Shown here piece by piece: positions 1-11,195 of a stretch of 64,000 nt of DNA. The DNA is from Glycine soja (lineage: Eukaryota; Streptophyta; Magnoliopsida; Fabales; Fabaceae), in NCBI RefSeq assembly GCF_004193775.1, contig NC_041003.1:25498713-25562712 (forward strand), given 5' to 3'. Both the position numbers and the translations under genes were made by a program. Position 1 is the first letter of the stretch; each line of letters begins with the position of its first letter. The notes under the pieces are model-generated. The model worked only from the letters and a program-made list of their open reading frames with translations. It was not told where the DNA came from and did not search any database.

Positions 1-119
1 GGGTGGCCCAGGAACCGTTTAAAAGGAAACTACTGGCCCTTAACCGGCAAAGTGCAAGTCTCGGTAAGCCATTTAAGGGCAGAGGACCTTAAATTCTTTT
101 AAAGGTGTGGATGTCGAGC

Positions 120-1210
120 ACACTGAAAATGAGGACACGTAGCCCTCTAAAGGTGAGGGCATGCAGCCCTCTCAAGGCGAGGAGGTGAGCGGCGTGCAGC
201 CCTCTGCTGGATGAGGACGTGTAGTCCTCTCAAGGCGAGGACGTGTAGTCCTCTCAACGGTGAGGGTAACTAGTACCTCAAGGTGAGGGCGTGTAGCCCT
301 CTCAAGGCGAGGACATGTAGTCCTCTGGAGGTGAGGGCGTGCAGCCCACTGATGGTGAGGACGTGTAGTCCTCTCAACGGTGAGGGGTAACTAGTACCCA
401 AGGTGGGGCGTGTAGCCCTCTCAAGGCGAGGACATGTAGTCCTCTGGAGGTGAGGGCGTGCAGCCCACTGATGGTGAGGACGTGTAGTCCTCTCAACGGT
501 GAGGGTAACTAGTACCCAGGTGAGGGGCGTGTAGCCCTCTCAAGGCGAGGACACGTAGTCCTCTGAAGGTGAGGGCCGTGCAGCCCTCTGATGGTGAGGG
601 ACGTGTAGTCCTCTCAAGGTGAGGACGTGTAGTCCTCTCAACGGTGAGGGTAACTATACCCAAGGTGAGGGCGTGTAGCCCTCTCAAGGCGAGGACATGT
701 AGTCCTCTGGAGGTGAGGGCGTGCAGCCCTCTGATGGTGAAGACGTGTAGTCCTCTCAAGGCGAGGACGTGTAGTCCTCTCAACGGTGAGGGTAACTAGT
801 ACCCAAGGTGAGGGCGTGTAGCCCTCTCAAGGCGAGGACATGTAGTCCTCTGAAGGTGAGGGCGTGCAGCCCTCTGTTGGCGAGGACGTGTAGTCCTCCC
901 AAGGCGAGGACGTGTAGTCCTCTCAGCGGTGAGGGTAACTAGTACCCAAGGTGAGGGTGTGTAGCCCTCTCAAGGCGAGGACATGTAGTCCTCTAGAGGT
1001 GAGGGTGTGCAGCCCTCTGATGGTGAGGACGTGTAGTCCTCTCAAGGCGAGGACGTGTAGTCCTCTCAACGGTGAGGGTAACTAGTACCCAAGGTGAGGG
1101 CGTGTAGCCCTCTCAAGGCGAGGACATGTAGTCCTCTGATGGTGAGGACGCGTAGTCCTCTCAAGGCGAGGACGTGTAGTCCTCTCAACGGTGAGGGTAA
1201 CTAGTACCCA
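120..1210. repeat. 24-bp hairpin tandem array with higher-order units
   Basis: The array is made of roughly 24-bp monomers, each a small inverted repeat. Three stem types alternate: GAGGAC..GTCCTC, GAGGGC..GCCCTC and GGGTA..TACCC, with a short loop of about 4-5 nt. The GGGTA type recurs near 267, 388, 506, 651, 793, 936, 1079 and 1198, so higher-order units are about 118-121 or 142-145 bp, that is five or six monomers. Because 24 is divisible by three, frames stay open by chance. It resembles tandem arrays known from Tat/Ogre 3' regions, but no flanking pol or LTR is visible to prove this. Confidence 0.9.
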
Positions 1211-1216
1211 AGGTCC

Positions 1217-2025
1217 ACCCTTATGAGAAAGCAAGGGATCGACTCATCGAGAGGGCCGGTCATCCCAAATCCACAAGATTTGGACATTAGATGTAGGAAA
1301 TCTATGCAGTTAACATGATTTTTAGGGATGCAGATGCATGCAACCTTTGTCGTGAAATTTGGTAAATGCGGACTTCATTTGAAACAATGCAATGTAATGG
1401 AAAGTTGTACAATGTTCATGACATTCTTTCCCTATTTTGTGATTTTGATTTTGATTTAATTTTTTTTTTTTGGAAAACACAGATTGACTGTCCTTTTGAA
1501 AGAGGTGATAATTCATGCAACCTCATCCTATCTTTTTTGCAAACCTCTCCGGGAACTCCCTCAGAGTGTGTGTTCTGTTTGATTTAGTCACTTGACCATT
1601 TTGGAGTGACGGCAATGGAGTCGTTTGATGTTTGATCAATCCATTGAAATCCTAGGGTTTGTCCCTTTTTTTTTGTTAAAAACATCGATGGGTGAGAACT
1701 TTTAATCGGCCCCCATGTTCACTTGAGGCTCATGCACGGTGCCCCTCATTTCCCCAGTGTAAGGCTTTGAGGTACCAATCGTTGTCTTTCGTCATGACCT
1801 TGTAGGAGGGAACCTATTGGGTGAGAACTTCTAATCTACCCCTAGGTTCGCTTGAGGTCTTTGCATGGTGCCTTTCGTTGCCCCAGTGTAGGGCTTAGAG
1901 GTACCAAGTGTTGTCTTGTTTTCACGACCTCGTAGTGAGGAAGAATGAAAGAAGCAGTTGATTTTTGCAAAAAGAATTTTCCAAGGACGAGAAATAGTTG
2001 AAGGATTTTTTTCAGTTGATGGATT
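1217..2025. other. Non-coding flank with a two-copy duplication
   Basis: No gene is visible. The stretch from about 1690 to 1945 is two diverged copies of a unit of about 129 bp, each starting near GGTGAGAACTT and carrying CCCCAGTGTA further on. The short open frames here have no recognisable domain. It may be the tail of a retroelement internal region. Confidence 0.4.
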
Positions 2026-2029
2026 AAGT

Positions 2030-2790
2030 CAAATGACTCCTATGTAGAAGCAAGATGTTTTGATGTTTCGATGATGCCAAAGGATCAAGTGCTTCCAAGT
2101 TTTATTCAAGACAAGAATCCAAGAAAATCAAGATATATGATCAAGTTGATCTCTAGAATCTTAGGAAGAAGTTTCCAAATTGAAGAAGCAAAAGGTTTGA
2201 CCAAGGAATTCTATCCTTTCAAATTGAGATTTGCTCTCTGGTAATCGATTACCAGCAGTTTGAAAATGTTTTAATTCAAATTTTTAAAACCTGTAATCGA
2301 TTACATAAGTCTTGTAATTGATTACTAGAGGGGATTTTCAGAAAATAATTTCCAAGAGACATATCTATTCAAATGTTTTATGAATGGCCATTCAAATGTT
2401 TTAAAGAGAGTTTTCATTGCCCAAACAGTTTTATCCTCTCGAAAGATCAAGAGTTTTTCTGAACTGAAATGTCTTATCCTCTCAAAAAGATTCCTTGGTC
2501 AACCACTTGCTTATTCAATAAGGAATTTTTTATTGATCTTCATTTTACAATCTACCTCTTTTACGAGAGACCTCTTCTTCTCTTCTTCTTATTTCTGAAA
2601 AGGGATTAAGAGACCGTGGGTCTCTTGTAGTAGAGGATTCTTGAACACAAGGGAAGGGTTGTCCCTATGTGCATTGTTAATCCGAAAAGAGAGAGTGAAA
2701 GTTTAATTGGGGAATAATATTCGTATCTTAATTCAATCCCCTCTTCTTCTCAAGGTAAGAGAGGCCATTTGTCCAACATCCTATTCTTGA
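2030..2790 (+). mobile_element. Copia-type (SIRE-like) LTR fragment
   Basis: The stretch carries the palindrome GTAATCGATTAC near 2241 and 2293 and a variant near 2315, a signature of SIRE/Maximus-type copia LTRs in legumes. It ends in a C/T-rich zone with AATCCCCTCTTCTTCTC before 2760, as those LTRs often do. No matching second LTR, PBS or coding region is nearby, so it is a solo or truncated LTR. The exact ends are not fixed. Confidence 0.45.
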
Positions 2791-3149
2791 TAACTCACTT
2801 CTCTCTAAAAAGACAAAATGAGGTCACATGAACGTCTATATTTTTACTTGAAAACACAGTCAATCAAATGCCTTTTTATTTTTTATTTTGAAACTTATTT
2901 TTTATTTTGAAACTTATTTGTTTTGAACTTTGCTCGTTGTTTTACGGCACCCCCACCAACGTGCAAGATGAGTAATCTCTGATTGAACGGTCTTGGAAGT
3001 CAACACTCAGGAGCGCAGGTTGCTTGAGCAAACAGACCAATGGCTTACACTCACATTCCGGTGGAAGTTGAATAAGCAAAGATGTGTTCGTGAGAGGATG
3101 TCCATTTTATCTATATCATTTAACATTGTAACTGTGGTTTATGGCATAA
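2791..3149. other. Unassigned spacer
   Basis: This AT-rich stretch has repeated TTTTATTTTGAAACTTA near 2870-2920. I recognise no gene. It lies between the copia-like LTR and the point where the minus-strand Tat gag similarity stops. Confidence 0.3.
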
Positions 3150-3512
3150 ACTTGGAAATCCTGATGAGTCATAACAACAGCTTCAAGAATTGCCCCATGT
3201 ATGGTGTTGCTTGTTAATGTTAGGATTCAACAAGCGATTCTCCTCAAATTTCAGCCAGCCCGTATCAATTAGACCTTGCACCTTACGCTTCAGAGCCCTA
3301 CAATGCTCAATGGAACGCCCCGGGGCTTCTCCGTGACAAGCACACGTTGCGTTCGAGTCGTATTCTCGGAGAAATGGAGGTTGATGAACCTTGGCTAGGG
3401 TTATGGCTACCATTGAATTATCAAGTAGATATGGGATCAAGTTTAGCATATGACAACGGAATTTGGGGTGAACCCTACAGGCTTTTTGCTGCAAAATTCC
3501 TTTTTGTTGGTG

Positions 3513-3544
<32 letters not shown>

Positions 3545-5087
3545 TTTTTTTTTTGGTTTGTGCTAAAGCTGGTCTTCGTCATTGGAAGTGCGGTAGACAG
3601 ACTTTGTGGTTGATTTAGGGATGGCCTTTGTGGATAACTGGGTGGTGGGTAAGGAGGAGGTTTGTTATTGGCTGAGTAATGACATTGTTGGGTTGGTGGG
3701 AAACTTGGCCGTATAGGAATGGCAGTCACAGCATGGGTTTCTCCCTCTTTCTCACCCTCTTCATTTGCCCCAGTTTTCTCAGTCGTCCTAGTAGGATGAT
3801 CAAATTTGCCTATTTTCGGACCCACATCGATCCTTTCACTGGCGAAGACCAAATCCGCAAAGCTTTGAGGGTGCGTAGCCCACCATCTCTTCATAGTAGA
3901 ACACCGGTCACGTGTCTACTATCATTGTGATAATCTCTTTCTCTGTTTTTGGGGGTGCTACTTGAGTTGCCAAGTCTCTCCATCTTTGGGCGTATTCTTT
4001 GAAAGATTCGTGCCCCCTTTTTGCACACTTTTTGTAGTTGCATCCTATCCGGAACCATATCAAAATTGTACTGATACTGCCTAACAAAGGCAACCATTAG
4101 GTCCTTCCAAGAATGGACTCAGGAAGATTCCAAGTTAGTGTACCAGGTAACAGCTACCCCAGTAAGACTTTCTTGGAAGGAATGTATTAGCAATTCCTCA
4201 TCTTTTGCGTATTCCCCCATCTTCTGACAATACATCTTTAGATGGTTCTTGGGACAAGTAGTCCCCTTGTACTTGTCAAGGTCCAGCACCTTGAACTTGG
4301 GAGGGGTGATGATATTGGGTTCTAGGAACAACTCTTTTAGGTTAGCAAAGACATAATCTTCACCTCCTTCAATGGCCCTGAGCCTTTCCTCTAGATGATC
4401 CAACTTTCCCATTTCTGCCATAGCATGAGGGTTTTTACTTGTCGTGGAATGCAAGAGGTGTAGTTGTGGGTGATACTGAGGGCCTTCCAAAGGGTTTTGT
4501 AGGGGTATACCACCAACTTGTTGCCCTTCCGTGGCATATCCGAGGCAAGGCTCGAAGTCGGCTAGATTGTGGTGGGGAATTTCATGTGTCCCCCCCACGG
4601 TTTAAGAGACATGTGCATGATCAGTTTGGGGTTGTTGGCTCTCAATGGGTATAGGAGTGGAGTTATTGACATTCTTTTTGGGAGTGTACGCCACTTTGGG
4701 TGGCGTATAGTTGAGAGGCAAGCCATATGGCGGGAAGGCGTGCTCATTTTGAATTTGTACATTATGGGGGCTGCCCGTACTTCCCAAATCTTTGCCTACC
4801 ATATCTGAGGTTGGATGATTCATTTGGTTGATGCCGGATGGGGACATCAGGTTCACCTTAGCAACAACGCTGGTAGCGGCAATTGCAACCGCATTGGCTT
4901 CCATTATCTTCTTCACGCTCATCATGGCCTCCATCATTGTGGCCATTTTCTCTTTAATGGCCTCCATGTCGGCCTTCATCTTCTCTTGTATCTCCTCTAC
5001 TTCACCCATTACTCTAGCTCTAGCACAAGTTCGGTGAGGACGCCGTAAAGCATGTTTTTTTTTTTTTATAACAATGATTAAGTTCAT
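3150..5087 (-). pseudogene. gag: Tat gag remnant
   Basis: Gag is the structural capsid protein of the element. Minus-strand segments near 5087-4602, 4598-4119, 4097-3891 and 3494-3183 match successive parts of the better preserved gag at 28658-32786: an N-terminal coiled-coil-like stretch rich in M, E and K; the block KYKGTTCPKNHLKMYC; the retrotransposon gag core; and a zinc-knuckle-like block with C-x2-C-x-H and GRSIEHC. Frameshifts and stops separate these pieces. Similarity fades near 3150, where the element is cut off. The ATG nearest the coiled-coil block (MGEVEEIQ, near 5010) is the likely original start. Confidence 0.8.
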
Positions 5088-6190
5088 TTTATTTTATTTT
5101 ATTTTATTTTTCAAGGAAAGAATGCAATGAGCAATGCAACCAATGAAAAGCATGGATGTATGCGAATGATGTACAGTTGAAGTATTGCGAATTTTTACGC
5201 AGGATATGGGGTTGAATCAATTTAGATTTTCAACATGGTCCATGACATCTTTGTCAAGGTGAAACTGGAAGTAACAAGGACATTAACAATCCTAAATATG
5301 TTTGGCAGTAGACGAAGCAGTGATGTGACTCGATTCATCTTTTGCCCTAATTTTGCAAGACGTTTACTTCCATATTTCAACATGACTTGATGAACCTTTT
5401 TATAAAAGCATGAGCTTGGTTCAACCCTATAATCCAAGGAATGGCAATTCTGATCGCCAATACTTCAACAACATCTCATAGGGATGAATGACTCGGGCAT
5501 ACTTTAAGCTATGCATGGAAAATGTAATTATGAAATTGAGATGCCCGAAGAAACACCATTTCCTAGTTAACCATGCATTAGGTACCATGTTCAATTATTT
5601 TGTTTTGTTGTTGTGTGTTTTTTTTTTTTTAGAAATGGGTTTATGATCCCAACATGGTTGGCTCATGGTGCCTAACACATGCAACTAAGAATGTAGTGTG
5701 AAGTTTCACGCTTCCCCTTTTTTGTTTTTGTAGAGGAAAACACAAGGATGAGTAAACATGAAAACAAATGGTATGCAATTTTGCAGATCAAAAAGTTTGT
5801 TGAACGCATATGCATGATGATGCCATGACTCATGCAAAATGTGAGGCTGGAATATGATAACGGACAAATGCAGGAACGACATGTTCATTATGATGTTATG
5901 AAGAGATGCTTATGCGATGCATGATATGAATGCATTTTACGGACACGAGAGCCCGAAAAATTATCTCTTCTTACTTGCGCATTTGGGGGCACAGTGCCCC
6001 ATGTGTACAATTAAGAAGGTGATATGGACCTTCCGGCTTCCCGTGACAAAGGACGAGACCAACATACAATGCATGCTAGAGATAAAATGTGGGAGTGACT
6101 TGATTCGCACTGATTTTTGGAGTAAAAACGTGGGATAAACTCATTTTTTTCAAAAAGTTATAACTAGTCAAGATCTGAGCGACAATACAA
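5088..6190 (-). other. ORF1-gag spacer of the Tat element
   Basis: This is about 1.1 kb without a supported gene. The stretch 5925-6080 is a diverged direct repeat of the leader segment 8165-8330; both contain a GAGAGCCCG/GAGCTCGGG start, AAAGTGCCC/ACAGTGCCC, and TTAAGAAGGTGA followed by GGACC. A poly-T and (TTTTA)n stretch lies at 5057-5110. Confidence 0.5.
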
Positions 6191-6193
6191 ACT

Positions 6194-8000
6194 TCCTAGC
6201 GGTTTCTAATCATATGGTCCATTAAGTCTATCATATGCTGACAATAGCTGAGAAGTCTGTGGATCTCCTTGGGGGCGGAGTAGGTGTCCGCCACTGCTTT
6301 GGCCTTGGCTAGCAATGGGGGAAGTTCTTGACTCCTGTTCAAAGTAAGAGCAAATCGGTCCGTCCACATTGTTGCCTCTTGGTGCAATGAATCAATTACC
6401 CTTTCCCTTACTTCCCTTTCTGCTGATATCTTGGCGTACTCATCCTCTAGCCTTTGCTCGTGAGTCGCTGCTAGATTTAGCTTCTCTTTGCACTCATCGA
6501 TGATGGCCCACATATTCCCTTCAGTCTCGCTTAACTGTTGGGACAAATTTCTTTTCGACCTAAGGCAAGCCTTTAGCTCGTCTTTCAAGATCATGCCTTT
6601 GACCCGTGATGATTCCTTTCACCTCTTCGGAGCTTGAGCTCACTATAGCTGCCCTATAAAGCCCCTCAAAACTTTGCTGGCACGTGTTCTTCCTTTTGGG
6701 CCTTCTTGGTTTCTCGTTCCAAGGCATCAGCGGTGGCCATATTGACGTCCCTTAGTTCATCATACTCTTTTCAGACTTTGATGGCTTTGAACTTCTCTTC
6801 GACTACTCGGGCTCTTTCAAGCTCTGCCTTTAGGGCTTGTACCTCATCACTTTCTTCCGAAGCTTTAACCTCATCGTCCCTCACAGTCTTTAGATTTGGG
6901 AGCCAATCCAATCCTTGTGTTCGGACTCTCAGCCACTTATGATAGCCGCCGATGATCCCATTACTGCTTCCCCTAAGCTCTCTGTCCTTTCTTCACGCCG
7001 CATCCCATGCCTTGCGAACTCCTTGGAGTACCCTCGCGTTGTGGTCACTAAAACCCCGTGTGATGAAAGGCGTGATGCTTTCGTCTAATGGCGCTCCTCT
7101 CATGGGGTAGCCAAGCTGTCTTATGGCGAGAACGAGATTATAATTAATACAACCCCTTGTTCCCATCAAGGGAACATTTGGACATCCTTCGCATGAAGAT
7201 AGAATCTTGATTCCTCCTTCCTTCTAGCGAGGGAACCAATTAACAGACGCCCCCCCATGCTAGCCAAGAGTTGGTCCCAATTCGCCTTTCCTTTTTCGAC
7301 GCACGAGCGGTAACCTTGTAACGGATAGACAGGCCTACCTTCTTGGAGAAAAAGGTGTGAAACCAGCCCCACATAGAGAGCTGGAGTACAGCAAACAATC
7401 CTTGCATTGCTTTCTTCACATCTTCGGTCGAAGGTGTCATATAGGTCGGCTAGCATAGCGACAACCGGACTTTCCTTGTGGTTATGATAGGCGAGAAAAA
7501 CGTCGATCGCTGCCAGGTCCACCAACCCATCCACATTTGGAAAGAGGACTCCCTCGAAAATCAACAGTGTGAGAATATCTATGAATGGGGTCCACTCGCC
7601 TTTATCTGCCAAGATTCTTGCTTTTACCTCCAAATATTTTCTCGGTATTCCGACCACCCCATTTTCGACTTGCCTTTGGCGGTCTAATTCCTACGCCGAG
7701 ATTTGGACTTTTTTAGAAATTCTGGCCAATGAGGGGTAGAACCCTGAGGAGAGGTATGGTTTCCTTCCCCCTAGAGGACATCCTAGGATCTCTTCAAATT
7801 CTTCCACCATTGGTGATAGCTGGAAGTCCCCAAAGATGAAGCACCTCAACGGCTGATCATAATACTGGGCGAGGGAGGCAATTGGTTCCATGGAGACTTC
7901 TACCCTAGCTAGGTCCCAAATGCTTACCATAGGCTTTGCGGAAGGCTTGCCGTTGAAGTTGACCCATTAATTGCCCGACCTTTCATAAACTGGTGACCTC
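6194..8000 (-). pseudogene. Tat/Ogre ORF1 remnant (DUF7745-like)
   Basis: This is the extra ORF found between the 5' LTR and gag in Ogre-type elements; its function is unknown. The N-terminal part (7930-7691) and the next block (7657-7166) have the layout of the plant retroelement domain labelled DUF7745: YYDQPLRCFIFGDFQL, then GVLFPNVDGLVDLAAIDVFL. The C-terminal part (6594-6194) is alpha-helical and probably coiled coil, with HQEATMWTDRFALTLNRSQE and a closing CQHMIDLMDHMIRNR. The same C-terminus occurs on the plus strand at 28147-28416. Frameshifts near 7670 and 6600-7160 break the gene. Confidence 0.7.
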
Positions 8001-8909
8001 TAAGCTCTTGATTTTGACTTGATAAAACCTCTTTTTAAGCGAAGGCTTTTGACTTGATCCCATGTTTTACTAAAGTGAAATAAAATCTAGTGCGAATCAA
8101 AACTTCGACATCTATCATGGGTGGAATGGATGAATGCATGAAGGAATGCATATGACACGGATGCAATTTATGAATACGGGAGCTCGGGAAATTGTCTCCT
8201 TCTTAGATACAACGTCTTGGGGTAGCAAAGTGCCCAACGTATGTATTTAAGAAGGTGACACGGACCCTCCGTTGGTTTGCCCAAGAGAGGGGATTAAGAC
8301 GGAACCCGCACATGATGCACATGCGAAAGGTACAATACGGGGATGTACATAGTATGATAATATTCACTGAACATAAGCAAACGGGTATATGATACTTATG
8401 CATGGCAGTGTGAAAAATGGCACGCAGCGTGTTTGCTCCGTGCCCCTATTTAAGGGACCTATAAGGGAGAGAACTAACTAGGCTTTTAGCAATAACCCCC
8501 AAGGTAGTCATATCTCTCTTGATGGTTTCTAGAGGTATCATCCCCTTCGAAGAACATACTGCAGCAGTAGGGACTACTAGCAACAATATGTTTTCAAAGA
8601 GAAAAACTCTAGATGAGGGTTCACTGTAATCAAGCAAGTCGGAGACCTAGCATGATCACGGATTCACCTCCACTCCTTATGTTCCCACGAACCCGGGTAT
8701 AGGGCCCTTTTTCAACTCACCGTGTGTGCAAATAGTGTTAGTGTTTGTGTGCATCAAATGAATAAATATTTACCTCATGCATACAAAAAAAAATGCACTA
8801 AAAGCATCAAAGAGTTATATATACAAGAACATAATAAGGGGAAGCCAACAAAGGAGTAAGTCATGGCAAAATTTGCACAAGATTAAATGGCCTAACTCTC
8901 TAAAAATAG
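8001..8909 (-). other. 5' leader of the Tat element
   Basis: This is the untranslated leader between PBS and ORF1. It holds no supported gene. The segment 8165-8330 is the partner of the direct repeat at 5925-6080. Confidence 0.5.
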
Positions 8910-8927
8910 TCCCCAGTGGAGTCGCCA
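8910..8927 (-). other. Primer binding site (Tat)
   Basis: Directly after the LTR end, with two spacer bases, the minus strand reads TGGCGACTCCACTGGGGA. Ogre/Tat elements are described as primed by a tRNA-Arg; I cannot check the tRNA match here. Its position beside the LTR end shows that this LTR is the 5' LTR and not a solo copy. Confidence 0.8.
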
Positions 8928-8929
8928 AC

Positions 8930-10587
8930 TGTCGCAACCTACCCTTCGGCGGGAGGGCGACGCGTGACTCGCGGGATGCGTGTTCCACGAAAGGAATACG
9001 CGCGGAGTCGCCACCAACGTTTATTTGAGGAAAACGTCGGAAAAACCGGAAAAGACGCGATCTGCGAACTTTTTAGTGAAAGGTTCGGGAGTTGTATTTA
9101 CGCACGGGGAAGGTATTAGCACCCCACACGCCCGTCTCAAGGGACGGCAGCCTTTAATCGAATGTGCAAACATGACTTTGATTTTTATGTTCCCTTTTAT
9201 GTTCTTATATCCTTTATACCCTTTTTTATATTTTTCTTTTTTGTGGTCGACAAGGGTGTTTCCCTTTGCTCCTACGTATTCCTCAATTTGGGATGAGAAA
9301 ATCAGACCTACGTAGTTCTTTTTTATCAAGTGATGCCCTTTTTTACTTAAGTGGTGATCATTTTAAGGCGTTGGACCTTAAAAATGATCCATTTTACTTA
9401 GTGAGAAATTGAAATGACAAACTTCAAAAGCCTATTTTTGTGGACGAGCTTGACTAGGCGAGTTGATTTTAGCCTTAGTTTCACCTTAGTTATTAATCAA
9501 TTCGATTAAGAATGAGAAATCCCAAAGAGAAAACGTCCGATTGATTTTCCGCTTTATTTTACTAAAAAGATATTTTTTGATTATTATATTATTTTTTACC
9601 TCTTTTTGATTTCCAACGTGGTTACGGCACGACCGAACGGTCGGAATTGATTTTAACCGAAGTTAACGGATAATATAATTCAAACGTTCGGTGGAAATTT
9701 ATTTTATTTTTAAGTTAAGCGAGAAATGACTTAAGTAAAACGGCTTAAGCACGTCAAGAGGGGGTATAAAAAGTAAACAAAACGAGAGTAAAAATGCACG
9801 AAACGCAATGTGGACCACCATGGGTGCATAGAATGAATCAAAAAGCTTGGTTCGAGGTACTTACCCGTTGAAGATCGAAGAACGAATGAAGAACGTCGAA
9901 GAACGGTTGAAATCTTTGCGAAATTCCTCACGGAAAACGTTACGGAAACGTTTCGGAAGCGCCTCGGCTTAGATTTTCTTCACGGAAACAATTTTTCCAA
10001 GCAAATTCGAAAGAGAGAAAAGTGCCTCAGGGCTGAACCCCTTCCTTCTTCCATTCCTCCCCTATTTATAGCAAAATAGGGGAGGTGGTTGCCGCCCAGC
10101 TCGCCCAGGCGAGCTCAGCTCGCCCAGGCGAGCAGGGTTGCTTCCTCCAGAAGCAACCGCCTTCTGGAGGAATATTCCAGAGGGCCCAAGTGGGCCTGGG
10201 TGCTATTTGCACCCCCATTTTTACTAAGTACACCCCCCTCTGCTGTTTTTTGGTGATTCTTTTTTCGTAAAGTTACGGAAACTTACGAATTTCGTAACGA
10301 TACTTGTTTTCTTTCCGTAACGTTACGGAACCTTGCGGATTACATAATCATCCCCTTTTTGACTTACGGAATGTTACGGAACCTCACTTAATTATGCAAC
10401 GATGCTTCCATTTGATTTTCGGTGTGTCACGGAAACTTACGGATTGTGCATCAATATTTTTTTGGTTTTTCGGCATGTCCTGGAATTTCACAAATTGCCT
10501 AATGATGGGTGCCAAGCACCTCACGAGGACCAAAGAATGGTCGCACGTCATCGAGCAAAGGTCCCCGGACGAAATTAGGGTATGACA
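8930..10587 (-). repeat. Tat LTR, subfamily A, 5' LTR
   Basis: On the minus strand it begins TGTCATACCC and ends GGTTGCGACA (1658 bp). It has two copies of the palindrome GCTCGCCCAGGCGAGC (10099-10114, 10118-10133), a TATA box (10063-10070) and a GTAAGT donor-like site (9864 to 9859) about 200 nt downstream. The TACGTAG module lies at 9246-9318. No target duplication can be tested because the other end of the element is lost. Confidence 0.9.
10063..10070 (-). promoter_or_regulatory. TATA box of LTR A (minus element)
   Basis: The minus strand reads TATAAATA within GCTATAAATAGGGG. It lies about 28 bp downstream of the paired GCTCGCCCAGGCGAGC palindromes. The same layout is present in the other Tat LTRs of the window. 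Confidence 0.75.
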
Positions 10588-10789
10588 TAAAGAAAGAAAG
10601 AATGCCTAAATCATATCCATGAATCATATGTTATGACAATTAGGAATTCATGCAAAATCAACTTTTCCTTTTAATTACTTAACATACAAGTCCAACAACA
10701 AATGCTAGACATATAGATAACAAGTCCCTTTACTTAATTATTAAAGAAAATGTCTATATTATTTAATATTTATATTTTAAGCCCCCAAC
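10588..10789. other. AT-rich flank
   Basis: No gene is visible. It follows the ascorbate-oxidase-like exon on the minus strand and may be intron or plain flank. Confidence 0.3.
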
Positions 10790-10985
10790 TTGTCTGATCC
10801 AGTGCTAATGGATCAAAAGGTTTTCTGTGAGTAAACTATTATTAACTTGAACAATAATGGTATCACCTTCCTATGGCTGGATGCTGGGTCCTAGAGTTTT
10901 GCCATTGATTGTAATAACTAGCTTCTTGAAGCAATATAGGAACTTGAACTCATACTTCCCCATACCATCTGTAATGTCTAATTCT
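10790..10985 (-). pseudogene. Ascorbate-oxidase-like exon fragment
   Basis: The minus strand encodes a block typical of the first cupredoxin domain of plant L-ascorbate oxidase (apoplastic multicopper oxidase): KKLVITINGKTLGPSIQP, then EGDTIIVQVNNSL, then a HW..IRQ copper-site region. A GT splice donor follows immediately after the IRQ codons, where this family commonly has an exon end. Two in-frame stops (after GPSIQP and inside the H.H site) show it is not functional. No further exons were found. A laccase or SKU5-like origin is possible, but the wording fits ascorbate oxidase best. Confidence 0.55.
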
Positions 10986-11195
10986 GGCCTTAGTTTTTCC
11001 ATTTTTTTGCCAAAATTATTATGCTTAAAACAGCAAATAGCTTTTTTTTTTTTTTCAAAATAATAACTTCTAAGTGGATACAATAACCAACTTACCCATG
11101 ATCTTGACCATTAGAAAAGAGGAAGCTGTAATCAAAGATTCAATTTGTGGCATGATTACCCTAGACACATATATAGTAATGTAGGGAACTGGAAG

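Larger units (their letters stand above)
3150..10587 (-). mobile_element. Truncated Tat/Ogre-like retrotransposon (5' half)
   Basis: Read on the minus strand the order is 5' LTR (10587 to 8930), PBS (8927 to 8910), leader, ORF1 remnant, spacer, gag remnant. The similarity stops inside gag just after the zinc-knuckle region, so protease, RT, integrase and 3' LTR are missing. An extra ORF before gag is a feature of Ogre-type Tat elements. Both reading frames are broken several times, so this copy is old or relaxed, although its LTR is still close to the LTRs at 29142 and 43643. Confidence 0.85.

Noticed and set aside
493..783. Open frame encoding an RGLHVLAL-type 8-residue repeat on the minus strand
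   Set aside because: The 24-bp period is divisible by three, so the frame stays open by chance inside the tandem array; no start context, no homologue.
10588..11190. Helitron or MULE termini around the host gene fragments
   Set aside because: No CTRR end with hairpin and no long terminal inverted repeats could be recognised by eye; kept only as a hypothesis.
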